Shown here one piece after another: positions 1 to 12,433 of a stretch of 64,000 nucleotides of DNA. This DNA is from Annona cherimola (Eukaryota > Streptophyta > Magnoliopsida > Magnoliales > Annonaceae): assembly GCA_030490835.1 (NCBI GenBank), contig CM059971.1, positions 310,001 through 374,000 on the forward strand, read 5' to 3'. A program made the position numbers and the translations under genes. Every line of letters begins with the position of its first letter. The stretch's first letter is position 1. A model generated the notes under the pieces. The model ran no database searches. It saw only the letters and a program-made list of their open reading frames with translations, and was not told the origin of the DNA.

Positions 1-110
1 GGTCGGAAAGTTGTCATGACACGTTTTGGACAATCCGTCACAAATAATTCAGCTGAACAGTGGCCGTGCACGTGGCCACAGTTGGCTTGAAACACTCGGA
101 CGGAAGTTAG
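1..110 (+). repeat. Local repeat, copy A (truncated by window start)
   Basis: This segment carries the gacacgtt...ggacaatc and caaataattcagctgaacag blocks that recur at about 700-750 and 1150-1205. It is the most diverged of the three copies. No coding potential is visible; the short minus-strand frame over it is not protein-like. Confidence 0.75.
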
Positions 111-590
111 TTCTATCGCTGCTACGGGATTCTTCTTTGTGCATACCATCCCTCCTCTTCCCCGTCCAGTGAAATTCTCTTGAACAAAGAGAGATGGGAC
201 AGTGATGGTCATTTCTTTTATCAGAAAAATTTGCATAAATAATTTTATTATCTTTTACTCTCTTTTGTATTTGACATAACATCTTATATACGTCATGGTA
301 TACGTTCCAATCATTTTTACCTTATCTTATTATCTTATATACTTTTACTCTCTTTGAGACACTGGTTGCCATTTAACAAATTTTGTCAGTTGATACAGTA
401 GCATATTTGTATTTGATCGGTGTTGGGTCACGATTGCTAACATGTATGAGCAGGAGAGGGCGGGACAATGTGGGATTTAGTTTCGCAAGCTCAATAATTT
501 CTCCATTAATAATTATATTTCAATCGTTTTTCCTAACAAATACCTCCATCCACCATATTTATTGAAACTCTACCCCCATCATTTCCTACA
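111..590. other. AT-rich intergenic stretch, nothing recognised
   Basis: No gene or RNA is seen here. The phrase 'catttaacaaattttgtcag' near 372 is echoed near 19350 and 31050, which suggests shared ancestry with the other local repeats. Confidence 0.5.
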
Positions 591-1000
591 TAACATTTTA
601 TTTTTTATTTTCCACCTTTTTTATCTACGTCTCACAAATTTTCACCTAACCAAACATGGCATTATACTGCACCGGGCAAAGCTCTTCTGACCGTTTTGGC
701 ATGACACGTTGTGGACAATCTCCCACAAATAATTCAGCTGAACAGTGGTCGTGAACGTGGCCACAGTCCCCACCACACACGGGTTCCATCTTCCCTGTGG
801 TCGAATATGAGATAGTGGTTATCCTCCTTTGCTTGAATGTGAGATGGAAATTAGTTGTGTCGCTGCTACGGGTGGTAGCTAGTTATCTTCTCTGTCATAA
901 ATGACAACTTATTGTTTTTCTATTAATTAAAGACGTCCTTGTAATATGAAAATGACATGTAATTCTATATATAAAAAAAAAGTTGGCATTGAATTGTTTT
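591..1000 (+). repeat. Local repeat, copy B
   Basis: It begins in a T-rich ttttattttccacc block and runs through tctgaccgttttggcatgac, the ccacaaataattcagctgaa motif and gtccccaccacacacgggtt. It ends in attaaagacgtccttgtaat. The next copy repeats the same order about 450 bp downstream, so this is a head-to-tail duplication. No protein is encoded. Confidence 0.85.
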
Positions 1001-1047
1001 TATACATGACCCACAACCTGTGGGGCAGACCATCCAGCAGGAAGCTA

Positions 1048-1600
1048 CATTTTATTTTTTATTTTCCACCCTTTCTATCTACGTCTCACAATTTTTCACC
1101 TAACCAAACATGGCATTATGCTGCACCGGGGCAAAGTTTTTCTGACCGTTTTGGCATGACACGTTATGGACAATCTCCCACAAATAATTCAGCTGAACAG
1201 TGGTCGTGAACGTGGCCACCGTCCCCACCACACACGGGTTCCATCTTCCCTGTGGTCGAATATAAGATAGTGGTTATCCTCCTTTGCTTGAATATGAGAT
1301 AGTGGTTATCTTCTTTGTGATAAATGAGAATTTGTCGTTTTTCTATCAATTAAAGACGTCCTCGTAATCTGAAAATGACATGTAATTCTATAAAAAAAAT
1401 TAGTATTCAATTATTTTTATACAATTATCCACACAACTAATTTATCTATTTTAACTTTATCTTTTTTATTTTTCATTTTATCTTTCTTATATTATATCAT
1501 TTTACAACTTTTAATCTAAACTTATTGTTTTTTTTTATAAATTAAAGACGTCCTTGTAATATGAAAATGACATGTATTCCTATAAAAAACGACATTTAAT
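1048..1600 (+). repeat. Local repeat, copy C, plus an extra terminal module
   Basis: The block order is the same as in copy B (T-rich block, tctgaccgttttggcatgac, cacacacgggttccatcttc, aaagacgtcctcgtaatc). The attaaagacgtccttgtaat module then appears once more at 1543-1590. Open frames across it are chance. Confidence 0.85.
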
Positions 1601-1745
1601 TGTTTTTATATAACTATCCGTATAACTAATTTATCTATTTTAATATTATCTTTTTCACTTTTCATTATTATCTTTATCATATTATATCATTTTACAACTT
1701 TTAATCTACACTTTTCATTAAAAGTTTTCTTCATTCTTAAATACA
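1400..1745. repeat. Fragments of the window's Tourist-like MITE family
   Basis: Twice, at 1425-1520 and 1615-1720, a strand-specific pattern 'taatttatctattttaa...cattttacaactttt' appears. It matches the interior of the 290-bp MITEs placed precisely at 24834 and 26269. Termini are missing, so these are fragments. Confidence 0.5.
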
Positions 1746-1799
1746 CCTTAAAGTTAAAAATGTAGCTGTAAACAAAAGGATGTTATTTTCTCTTAAAAC

Positions 1800-4700
1800 A
1801 TATTTTTTGCCATTTTATCTCAAATTCGCTCCTCTTGTTCTATCATTGATGCCTAATATCTTTATTTCTTGTTGCATTTGATATAATTTTGTTTGTTCTT
1901 CTTCTACTTTTGAAGTGAATACTTTTAAAGTTTTTTTACCCGCGCCCTTACTATAATAATATTTTGAATGAGTGCCTATAATCTACATAAAATTTTTATC
2001 ATTTGTTTTTTTAGGCTCCTTCTTGTGATTGTTCAACAACGGTGCCTGATTAACTTAAATTGATATGAGGTTAATAAATGTAATAAATAATTTTAACAAT
2101 TAAATGTGTGATTCTATTCATGCAAAAATTGCAAACTAATAAATCCATATGAAAGATTTCTCTGTTTTTTTTAATTAGGAATGTCATATCTTTGTGTCCT
2201 ATTTGCTTTGAGGATAACTAATGAGTACATAAAACTATAATTTAAATTATAATGATATTAGATAATTATATTCATCCTTCCATTTCAATAGCTTGCTACT
2301 AATACAAAGCACAATTAAAAATAAGTATATCATCATCACATTGAAATGAAACGTTGAATTTTTTCAAATAAAGTTTGGATGTTGAACATACTTCTAACTA
2401 GTATATATCTTCTTCAATGTTTATTACATTTACTAAGTTGTTAAAACCATAATCAATCTAGACTTTAATAATTTATATCTGGCTCTTTAAAGATGTAGAG
2501 TTAGCCATACAATAGGTATATATTACATACTCTATATCTCTTAAAACTAGAAATTGCATCATTGGCTTGAATTTTATTATATTTAATTAAGATTTCATAT
2601 TATGTGAGAATAATGGTAGAAAAACTTAACATATTAATTTAAAGCAGTTATATGATTATGTATACATGTAGCTTCTGATTTAGGATCAACTTACTCAAAC
2701 TTTTCCTTCCTTGTTTTCCCTGCATGTTGAGCAAGCCAAATGTCTTCTATTGATGTCTTCACCGCCACTATTTTTATTTTTCTATATTTTAATGCAGAAA
2801 GATAAAATGATTTAGAATTTTAACATTGATAATTAAGAATGAAATAAAATATCTAAATAATGAAATAATGTCAAAGAAAAAGATAAACCATTAATTCCTC
2901 AACTTCAACGTAAGTTTACAGCTACATTCAATACGTTATTTTTTTGAGCTTTTAAATTTTTTGAACTTCTTTCCTGGAATCAATACGAATTTAAATATAG
3001 AAATATAATAAAATTATTTAATTTATACAAATATGATAAAAATTTCTTTGTGCCTTAAATTTGTCACTGCTATAAAATTCTACCAAACAACTCCAGCGTT
3101 CAGGATTCATATCATCAAGACATTCTTCATCGGTTTCAAGTTTTTTATAATGCTATGATAAGCACCCACATCAGTATAAGCGTCTCACAGTAGCTACTAC
3201 AAATTCTTGAAAATGATCTTTATTAACATGCTTCAAACCTTTCCTGAAAAATTAAAATAAGATAATTAAAGATGAATAAGTGTACATATTAGATTCTATA
3301 ATAAAAACTTTGTTAACAACTTTATATATAATGAAATGACTATTCACCTGCACTTGAGCTAACATTCTTTCACCACATCGACTATGTACTTCGATCCAAG
3401 TCTCTACATCTAAAGATGTAGTACTTCAAACAATATAACCTACGAAATAAACAAGTTCTTTAGTTGATAAAACCAAGTTGAGAATTCAATTTTGTAAAGT
3501 TAAATGATATTTTTGGCAATCATTTTCTACAACTCTCTTTTATGATCTCTCTAAATACGTATATAATTAATGCATTGGAAAATATAGTAAACATAAACAA
3601 CTCAACTAAAATATTTAAACTTACTCAATAATGGGCAATCCTTCATCACAATTATTTAAAATGTATTTGTAAGCCCATCGAACTCTTCATTATTAAGCTC
3701 ATATGATTTACCTTCTTGTTATGATCTCCCTACTTCAATAAAAATAGATAATTCACTTTTATCATTTCTTGGTAATTGATTGAGTCTAATCTCAATGCCA
3801 TGTAGATATCTTGACCAAATAGTCAAATGCTCATTTGCAAGATAACCCTCAACTATAGATCCTACAAGATGAGTTTATCAAAATAAATACATCGGCTAAT
3901 TAGTATAAGATAAATTTGTAATTTTACACCTTTGAATCACCATAATTTAAAAAATATTATCTCTCAAGTGGACACATCGAACAGTATTGGATTGGGCTAG
4001 CCAATCTTGCTTCTCTTGCTAGATGAATTGGTAAGTATATCATAATATCGAAAAAATAACGGTGGAAAAATCATTTCTAACTTTCATAATGTTATTACAA
4101 TTTATTTCTCAATTTGGCCCAAATCATCTAGCTTCAATGCCTTCAAACATAAATCTCTAAAGAAAATGGTCAATTAAACTAATGGCTAAAACACTTCCTT
4201 TTCATCAATCCATGTAAAGAAGATGGAAGAAGTATTTGTATGAAAATGTGATGATCATGACATTTTGTACCAAAAATTTTACACTCCTTTACATTGACAC
4301 AATGAGATATATTGGAAGAGAATCCATCCGGAATTTCGATATCTTTTAAGAACTTGTAGAAGGCATTTATCTGATTGGATGAGAGAGAGTAACAAGCTGT
4401 TGACATAAAAATTTTATCACCATCTTCGTATGGATGAAGTTCATGTTTTATGCTCATCTCCATCGTGTTATAATGATCTTTTATAGTATCCTTAGTTTAC
4501 CTTGCAAATTCATTAAAGTTTCCAAAATTTTATTATTTACATTTCTTTCTATATGCATGATATCTAAATTATGATGTATCAAGAGAGATTTTTAATATGA
4601 TAAATCAAAAAATACTTTTCTTTTTCCAATTATAAGCACTACATAACTTTTCATGTGTTGGCTTCATAGTTTTCCCAAATGTGACTGGATGAAGAGATCT

Positions 4701-4990
4701 GAACTGTTGAGATACTCCATTACCTGTAAAAGGTTGTAGTGCATTTACATCTTCCTTTTATACTATACAAAAAAATTTTATTTTTCTTCCATGGATAATC
4801 TAATAGGAAAACCACTTATGACCTATATAACTTCTATTTTTGTGTTTTTCAATGTAAGATAACATGTATCTTTATGACTGTTCACAATCTCTTTGCAAGT
4901 GTACGAGTCACACAGATATAAGAAGGAAATGACAGTAACATTCTTTCTTTGTTCTGATTTGCCAAAGAAGCAATCAAAAAATTTTGTTGT
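1800..4990 (-). pseudogene. Decayed CACTA (En/Spm) transposase, TNP2-like plus Transposase_24-like part
   Basis: On the minus strand, from 4990 down to about 1800, frames broken by stops and frameshifts match plant CACTA transposase proteins in the expected order. First come remains of the Transposase_21 region: GHKWF near 4825, NWKKKSIF near 4630 and a HNLDIMHIE-like stretch near 4560. Next comes one open stretch, 4179-4463 (94 residues), with PDGFSSNISHCVNVKECKI and the family's H-D-H block. The DUF4218-like part follows, with FFRDLC near 4155, IFPPLFF near 4065, EGYLANEHLTIWSRYLHGIE near 3830 and a SYELNNEEF block near 3690. Last come a Transposase_24-like segment (NPERWSCLVEFYSSDKFK, about 3080) and a helical EEEQTKLYQMQQEI segment near 1880. 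Terminal CACTA repeats were not found, so element boundaries are unknown. The identification rests on remembered family motifs; the multiple matches in the correct order make it strong. Confidence 0.88.
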
Positions 4991-5290
4991 AGAATATGGC
5001 TTTTAGGAATAAATACTATGTTGAAAGGAATCCAACTCTAGTTTGTTGTTGTGCATCTACTTACAGTTTAGATAGGATGAGGCTGAGATGACAATGCAAG
5101 ATAGAAAAGTTGAGAATAAGAAAAAGTGCATTGAAATTGAGAAAAGATGTAGTACAACTTAAATAAAAAAGGAAGTTGTTATTTTCTGATAATGGAAAAA
5201 AATTTTGAAAAATGAGAGATTCTATTCCATCCTAATCCAATGTTTATCTCATTCCTTTTTTATTGGTATTAAATTTCTATCCCATTCTAA
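4991..5290. other. AT-rich spacer, nothing recognised
   Basis: No open frame, RNA signature or repeat match was found. It may be the unrecognisable 5' part of the adjoining CACTA relic. Confidence 0.4.
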
Positions 5291-5823
5291 GGGTTCGTTT
5301 GGGAATGGTGAAATGGGAAAAAGGAATATTTTGTAATAGAAAAAAAATTGTAGAATATGATTAGATAGGATAAAGGAATATTTTAGCAATTATGTAATTG
5401 ATAGGAAATGATAGGGGTAAAGTTGAAATAAATAGGTATGATAAAGGGTAGTTAGTACAAAAAATGATTGGAATATAGAGGTAAAAGTGAAAAAATATGG
5501 ATTTTATTGCGTCATTCTTGACTATTTAAGACTAAATTTTCAGTCATTTGTAATATTTTTAACTCTTGTTTAATTATTTTCATTCATATTTTTTTGGGTC
5601 TTGCTCGCATTCTTCTACCACCTTCTACTTGGATAGACTTTGTCGTCCTAACCGGCATCATTTCTTGCCTCATTTTAGTATGACCAAACAATTTTAATCT
5701 ATTTTTCTCATTTTATCACAAATTGAAAAAATATAGTTATTATTTGATAAATGATTGGTCTCGAAAAACGTAATCTCATGTCATCCTATGAATTACCGTG
5801 AATACCTAATGCCAAATATCCCC
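5291..5823. mobile_element. PIF/Harbinger-like (Tourist-type) MITE
   Basis: The left end reads gggttcgtttggg and the right end gccaaatatcccc, an imperfect terminal inverted repeat. The trinucleotide taa flanks both sides (5288-5290 and 5824-5826), the target duplication typical of PIF/Harbinger elements. The interior is AT-rich and non-coding. Confidence 0.65.
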
Positions 5824-6126
5824 TAAATGTGAACAAAATGAGAGCAATATAAGGATGCACACCTACAAATAAACAAAGACTAAGGAATTTTTTAATGGAT
5901 ATTCATATATTATAATAATCTCAACTTGGTGTTACAATCAGGCCATGAAATATTCCTAGCAATATTCTTATAGAAATCTTCCAATTTTCTAAATTTTTAA
6001 CAATAATTCTTAATTTTTAACTGGTGGACACTCCCACGATCTTGAGCAGACAATGCCACCAACTACGGTTATACCATGACACATGCTATTAATGCGAATG
6101 GAGCAAAGGATGCCCAACTAGATGGG
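5824..6126. other. Spacer, nothing recognised
   Basis: No gene, RNA or repeat match was found. Confidence 0.4.
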
Positions 6127-7749
6127 GCAGTGTTTTGAAAACCGGACCGGACCGGACGGTCCGACCGGTCGAACCGCGAACTGTCAGCTCAGCGGTTCGG
6201 TTCGGCGCCGGTTCTTAGGTTTTAAAGAAAACCGCGCGAACCGTTTAAACCGGGTGGTCGAACCGTGAAAACCGGTCGAATCGCGGTTCGGTTCGCAGGT
6301 TTAAAAAAAATATAAAAAAATAAAAAATAAAAACTATCGCGCGAGGCCCGATCTGCGTCCCGCTCGCTCGCCCCTATTCCCAGCTTTTCCCTCTTCCTCG
6401 TCTCTGTCGTCTCTTCCTCATTAGGGTTTCGAGAACCCATCGCCGGCGACCTTTCTCTATCGTTCAGCCGGCGAGAATCGACGTCCGGCAAGGTCCCTCT
6501 CTCCAGCGGCACAAACCCATCTCTCCCGTCCCGCCCTCCCGTCGATTCCCGCTCGCTCGGCCCCTCTCTCACAGACCATAGGTTTTCTAGAACCCATCAC
6601 CGGCAGCCCCTTTCCCCATATTTTCCGCCGGCGAGAATCGTCTCCCCATCGCCTCCTCCTGTCCAGTTCTGTCCTCCTGTCCAAATCGCCTCCACTGGCT
6701 CCGCCTCCTCCACTGGCTCTGCCTCTGCGTCATCCTTATCGGCGGATTCGACCGTAGAAGAAGATGGTGTCGGCAACATCATCCAGAGAAAAAAAAATTC
6801 AGACCCATTCAAATCCGAAGTACCATTTCGCCGTACGCGCGTGCATGTGCGTGGAGCCGTGGATTTTAATTAAAAGTAAGCAGTGTGCGTGATTTGAACT
6901 GAAAGGCTTTGCATTTTTTATATAATTTTATTTTGGCATAATGTAAGAAGAAAGTCTTCGCGTGGGCCATGAGCATGCGTTGCACCCACATTGTTTTATT
7001 AGGTGGATATGATATAAAAAAAGATTCTGCATTGTGGCCCACACATATGACTTAGAAAAATTTTATGGGGATATGATATAAAAACTTTGTGCATTGTGGG
7101 CCCATACTTCATATGGTTTAGAAAAATTTAGAAAGGACCAGATGTGTTATGTGTATACGTTATTGTGATTTTAGTTTTATTTATTTAACTATTTAAATAT
7201 CATGTAATATTTTAGATGGCTTATTATTTAAATATTTAAATATAAGATATGCATGCATGATAAAAATGTTGTTTATAATTTGATTTGTAGGTTTAAAAAA
7301 AATGTCAGAATCCCAAGTAAAGTAAAATGTTTTTTCTTATTAATTTCTTCAAGTAAAGTAAAATTAATTTTTTTCTAAATATCTTATATCCTTCCATTAA
7401 TCTTTGAAATTTCATTGCAGATATTCTGATCAACCATATAGGAACAAAAAAAGATGAAAGAGAATTGCATCTATTTCAGTGCACTCTTATTTTTTTCTTG
7501 ATTTCCATAATAGTTTGATATGATATATTTGAACGTATTGTTGATGCCAAGTGTAATTTTTATATTACATAGAATTTATATATTTAATTTAATTTTGAAA
7601 TAATTAAAATAAATTAAATATAATTATTATGTCATAATTATGTCATGCTGACGTCACGGTTCAAAACGGTTTGAACCACGGTTGAACCGGTTGAACCTGA
7701 ACCGGACATAAAAACGGTTCAGTTCATGGTTCGATTTTTAAAACATTGG
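6127..7749. mobile_element. Non-autonomous inverted-repeat element with a GC-rich captured core
   Basis: The left end starts cagtgttttgaaaaccgg and continues in CCGG/GGTT-rich sequence. The right end is the inverse (tggttcgatttttaaaacattg), preceded by many ggttgaacc/gaaccgg blocks, so both arms are long imperfect inverted repeats. Elements with this kind of end in plants are usually placed in hAT, but I could not find a clean 8-bp target duplication (agatgggg on the left, ggcatgcc on the right). The core at 6330-6830 is strikingly GC- and CT-rich against the AT-rich window. It contains a telo-box-like ttagggttt (6421-6429), as in many plant 5' leaders. The minus-strand frames of 71-116 codons over the core reflect its base composition and match nothing I know. 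Confidence 0.65.
6421..6642. repeat. Direct repeat inside the GC-rich core
   Basis: 6421-6480 (agggtttcgagaacccatcg ... gccggcgagaatcg) is repeated with changes at about 6579-6640 (ggttttctagaacccatcac ... gccggcgagaatcg). A cccgctcgctcg phrase precedes each copy, at 6359 and 6548. Confidence 0.75.
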
Positions 7750-9100
7750 GCATGCCTCGACAATACTAAAAAGGCCTCAATGGCAAGACCAAGAAAGTTG
7801 TATTGTTGCAAAATGCTAAAAGGAACCAACCATTGTCTACTCCCTATTAGTGGAAGCCATGGCTGCTCTGGTGGGGTCATTGAAAGAACAAATTATTTCC
7901 TGCTAAATGCCAACATTTGCAATATATTTGAACTTTTAGCGAGAAAATGATATTTCTTCGCAACAAATTGCTGCTTAAAATTTAACTACGGCAAGGGATC
8001 TCATTTCTTTGCCAATGGTAAAATTTTTAGCTAGCAAATCATACTGCTTAACGATGACCGCATATATTTATTGCAAACCTGTTGCATAAAAGTAGATCCA
8101 CAGTTTAGATGGCTAGAAATTTGATAGTTACTCCTTTTTTGTTGATTTTAGTGTCATCAAAGGGATAATTTCGAAGTAATTAATAATTCAATGATTTCTC
8201 AAAGTTTTTAAATTTCCATAGAAATTCATGTGCTTATGTAGAAAGATAGTTCTATGATATAAATTAATTTTTTTTGTAATCTAATAACCAGAATACAACA
8301 TGAATAGTTTCATTTTTCTCAATTTTGGTAAGACCGAGATCTCTCCTCCAATTTTCTCATGATCTCTCGCTCTCTTCCTAGATTTTCTTCTTAAATCTGC
8401 TATGTGATTTCATTTTCTATGCTGTGATTAAGCAGGAAACGCAGTGCCTCCTCAGTGAGCTTGGTATCTATTTCTATCCGTATATTTTTCTATGTTTTTT
8501 TGCCTTTGCAATGAAGAATTTTTGCCGGTGCCTTTGTAAAGTTCTGTTGCGTTATAATGCATATATGCATTTATCTAAGAATTTTTTTATAATTTAAACA
8601 TAAGATATATATTTTGAAGAAAATATAGACCACGCCAATTTTTTATTTGAGTGAAACTTTATCTCCTAACTAAAAACAAATGATTCTATATTCAATAAAT
8701 GAAATAGTTTTCATATCCCATCAAGGTGAGCCGAAATGAATGTGGTTAACGGAAAACTTCTATATAACCTAATAGATATAAAATGCAACATCTATCTTCA
8801 AGGAATACAACGAAGTCCTACCTAAATCCTATCAGGAGACTATGCTCTCACTATTATTTTTTCGCATGCCTGCTTAATTTCCATGTAAATCTTTTGTTTT
8901 TGGACAGGTCTACTTCTAATGGAATGAGAAACAGATGTTTTCATTAGGAAAAAAAAAAAAAAAAAACCAAGAACAAGAACCTATTTTATTTAAGAATATT
9001 TTGTTTTTTTGATAGAAAAGTATATTTTATTGTTAAACATTGTAATATCAGGTCCCAAAAATAAGGAATCCAATTTGGACCTTAGGTGACAAGTTAACTT
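7750..9100. other. Unassigned AT-rich stretch
   Basis: No gene is recognised. A run of adenines lies at 8949-8966. The small plus-strand frame starting at 7726 begins inside the preceding element's arm and has no recognisable features. Confidence 0.4.
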
Positions 9101-9124
9101 GTCGAGTACTGAATTTTGACCGAA

Positions 9125-9290
9125 ATTTATAGAGAAAATTTTTATTTTTGGAAAATAGTGGTAAATTTTTATTTTTGGAAAATAGTGGTAGAAGATAACA
9201 TATTTTATTCTCCAGTGGTAAGTGGATCCATATCCAAATGAATCTACGAGATTTTTCAAACCTTCTTGCTTTTAAATTTATTTTCATCTC
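9125..9290. repeat. Dispersed repeat with a 29-bp tandem doublet
   Basis: The sequence taaatttttatttttggaaa-atagtggta occurs twice in tandem (about 9128-9190). It is followed by gataacatattttattctcc and aatgaatctacgagattttt. The same block, with a single copy of the doublet, recurs at 11390-11520. Confidence 0.8.
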
Positions 9291-9299
9291 CATATATTT

Positions 9300-10343
9300 C
9301 TGTTCATTACCACCCATTGCACTCGTACATTGTGCTTAGATTCCGACGAACAGTTATGGTAAGAGATGCTGTAAAAAGGGAGAGAAGCGATTTGGAGGAA
9401 GAGATTTGGTTTAGAAATACTTTTATGAGTGAAATAAAATTTTGGGCATGAAGAAAAAGGGGAGCTAGCTTCTTGAAAATGGATTTTATTTCTACAAGTA
9501 AAGTAAAAATTTGATAATTTTATTTGTGAAATTCTAAGTTTTTATACATAGATTCTTGATGTATGAATTTATAATATTTTGGTGTTAAATGGTGGATTTA
9601 AGAATTAGATTTTGTTAAAATTGTTAAATCCACAGATATTTACTGTTATTTCTCAAATTAGACCTATATTAATAAAATATATAAGCCTGATATGATTTTT
9701 TTTAACGTTACTGACGCACTCAACAGAGAAAAACTGACAAGAAGAATCATACATCTGATTCTTTTGATGATTTTGGAAAAATCCCTTCAATTATATGAAA
9801 TGTGGAAAAGTCCAGATTGATTAAATTTCAAAACAGCCCTTCTCTCATCTATAACCTCTATTACGGGTTGGGCTCTCTCGTATGTGGCCTGGCTCTTAGC
9901 TAGTGGGAATCCAGTAGACAGGCTCGTGAAGCCCAGTAATATAAGCCCAGAAAAAAAGTCTACACAAGATGGTCCAACTATGGAGTAGGCTTCGATTGCA
10001 GAAGGCCCTTTCAGTAGCCCAAAGACGAAATCTTAGAAGACCACAGCCCAGAAGAATCTGTGACCAGAAATAGTGTTGGCCCACGAGCTGGATCTAGCAG
10101 GAGTGACAAGTGGCACGTCTTGAGTGGTCAGAACCATTTTTTATATCTTTTGAACTTAGACTCGGATTTAGATAATACAATAGTCGATTTCTATTCTTTT
10201 GAATATTTTAAATATGATGGACATATCAGATTTATATTAAATATCATTATGACAATGTTTTGCTGGGTAGCCCTATGTTGAGGGATTAACTACTAATTTG
10301 TGGCCTACCTATGATTCAATTTCACATGTTTTACATGTTGAAT
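9300..10343. other. Unassigned stretch with a GC-richer segment
   Basis: 9845-10130 is noticeably richer in G+C than its surroundings, with recurrent agccca/gccca words, but no frame, splice pattern or RNA in it is recognised. The rest is AT-rich and featureless. Confidence 0.35.
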
Positions 10344-11385
10344 TAGTAGATGAGTTAACCAAGCTGTATTTTTGAAATAATTGGAAGAATATATAAACAT
10401 ACTGAAATTTTTATAAAGAAACGTATTGCATTTTAGGTAACATAAAAATGCACCATAAACTCATTATATATTGAGGGATGATCCCATACGGGCGACTACA
10501 TGAGACCTGTTTTTTTTTTATTTATTATTCTTTTATAGTCAGAAAATTTTAAAAAAAATTGTTGTGTTTAAAAATAAAAAAATATTTAAAAGCTCTTAAA
10601 AATTGTAAATTTTGATTTATAGGTTAAATACACCTAATTATTCATGCTTATACAAATATCAAAAAAAATATTTTTACGAGGCTTCCATGGTTGGATGCAC
10701 GGGATTACCCCTCTTATATATTTTATTCTTCATATATTGAGTTTTACTCATTTCTAGTATTTAAATTGTCCTAAAAAAAATGCATCAGGTGGATCGTAAT
10801 GTCTTTGTGGAGCATGCATTTTATTTTATTGTTTATTTGAGTCTTGAACTTAATTATGGGTTGTAATAAGTTTGAATAACATTTACCAACTTCATATTAT
10901 TTTGTTTTATTGTTTAAATGCAAATTATTAAATTATTCGTCTATTTGTGCTTAAGTCATGATTCATGGCCCCATCATACGAGAGCTCTTGGAAGATAACT
11001 TCTATGTCGACATTCAAAGGATTTTATTATTAGACATTATGAACTTCTATGTCCACATTCAAAGAATTTTATTATTAGACATTATGAATGGACTTGACTA
11101 TGCAAAATCATTTAATATATGTTGTACGGTTCCGCGGTAGCAATGTCTTCATTTGAAAACGGTTCGTAAATCAACAAATACCACAAATAATATGCACGAT
11201 TGCCGGCTAGATCCTGAAATCTGGTCCATGTACATATTGACAGCTGGAACTTGTCTTGGCCGACAGTACAAATGCAGATTATATAATATAGTGCATTAAT
11301 TACATCAGCTGCTGATGTCAGGGAGGATGACATCACAGGCAATCCAGTAGAGTCAATATATATTTTTAGTCTGGACTTCAATTTC
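10344..11385 (+). repeat. 1-kb direct repeat, copy 1
   Basis: The block starts tagatgagttaaccaagctg and runs through a foldback MITE (10478-10708), gtggagcatgcattttattt and a 47-bp tandem doublet (acttctatgt...gacattatga, about 10998-11090). It ends in cagggaggatgacatcacag. The same order recurs at 12434-13460. The short plus-strand frames are produced by the 47-bp doublet and are not genes. Confidence 0.85.
10478..10708. mobile_element. Foldback MITE, small variant
   Basis: The arms gatcccatacgggcgactac and, inverted, the ccatggttggatgcacggga end enclose an interior with aaatacacctaatta, related to the larger foldbacks at 17.9, 27.0 and 54.5 kb. A second copy lies at 12568-12795. Confidence 0.55.
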
Positions 11386-11389
11386 TCAA

Positions 11390-11520
11390 TTTATAGAGAA
11401 ATTTTTTTATTTTTGGAAAATAGTGGTAGACGATAACATATTTATTCTCCACTAGTAAGTGGGTCCATATCCCAATGAATCTACGAGATTTTTCAAAACT
11501 TTTTCCTTTTAAATTTCTTT
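11390..11520. repeat. Second copy of the 9.1-kb dispersed repeat
   Basis: It shares atttttggaaaatagtggta, acgataacatatttattctc and aatgaatctacgagattttt with 9125-9290 but lacks the tandem doubling. Confidence 0.75.
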
Positions 11521-11692
11521 TAAATCGCAAGGTAAGTGGAACACAACGGCTGGCCTATTATTCAGCGTCCATGATTAATGGACACGCTATTGTACTTTAT
11601 TCATTATGCAATTCCATGCCGCTTCTTTCTCTTTTAGTTTAAATTTTTTTTTAATTTTAAATTATTTATGTTCACGTTTTTCCATCTCTAGT

Positions 11693-11955
11693 TAAGGTGT
11701 GTTGGAAAATGATAAAACTTTTACATAAAAAGTTTTTGGTATAAAAGTTTTTAAAATAAAAGAAAATGATGCAGGATGATAAAGATAATAATGAGAAGTA
11801 AAGATAATAAAGTTAAAATAAATAAGTTTACTTTATATGCATAAGTGCAGTGAAAAGTTACATATTTGCATAAGAAAACGTGAAGAAATAATGTAAAAAT
11901 AAAGTAGTTAAAATGAATGAAAAGTTTTTACTTTTACTAAGCACACACTTAGTTA
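11693..11955. mobile_element. Tourist-like MITE copy, degenerate
   Basis: The left end ggtgtgttggaaaatgataaa and the right end actaagcacacacttag match the family defined at 24834-25125. The interior gaataaagttaaaataaata-type sequence also matches. Its ends are worn. Confidence 0.55.
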
Positions 11956-12433
11956 TAACTCTAAAACCATGTATTGAAAACTTTTATCTACCTCTTTACG
12001 TATGCTATGCATTTTTCAAAAAATTTAATATTTATATTAATATGTTTACAAGTAAAAATGTAATAGTTACATATTCATTTAAAAATAATTTTTTTACAAG
12101 ATTTAAGATTCTAATGAAAGTTACCATAGAGGCCTCTGCTTCACACATGTCTTAGTTTCGAATTCAGGCTTTGGCAATTTAGGAGCATGTTCCTTATTAA
12201 TATTTGGAACTTATAGTCTCTCATATTAATATTTGAAAGCTTGTAATCTTATTTGAGAATATTGTAAGAATTGTCTTGAAGCTAAATTATAATGAGTAAT
12301 CCTGTTAGCTCGGAGTAAGCAAATGTTCCGCTTAGCCTATATCAAAAAATCCATTTATAATAATTTTTTTTTGTTTTTTTATATACTTGTTTATCTAAGT
12401 ATATTTAACATATAAACCAAGCTAGATTTTTCA
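11956..12433. other. AT-rich spacer
   Basis: No gene is recognised. The stretch near 12360-12420 (tatttaacatataaaccaag) resembles the interior of the foldback family. Confidence 0.35.

Noticed and set aside
6222..6812. Three overlapping minus-strand frames of 71-116 codons
   Set aside because: They arise from GC-rich, stop-poor sequence in the element core; Arg/Glu/Gly-rich low-complexity translation, no family match.
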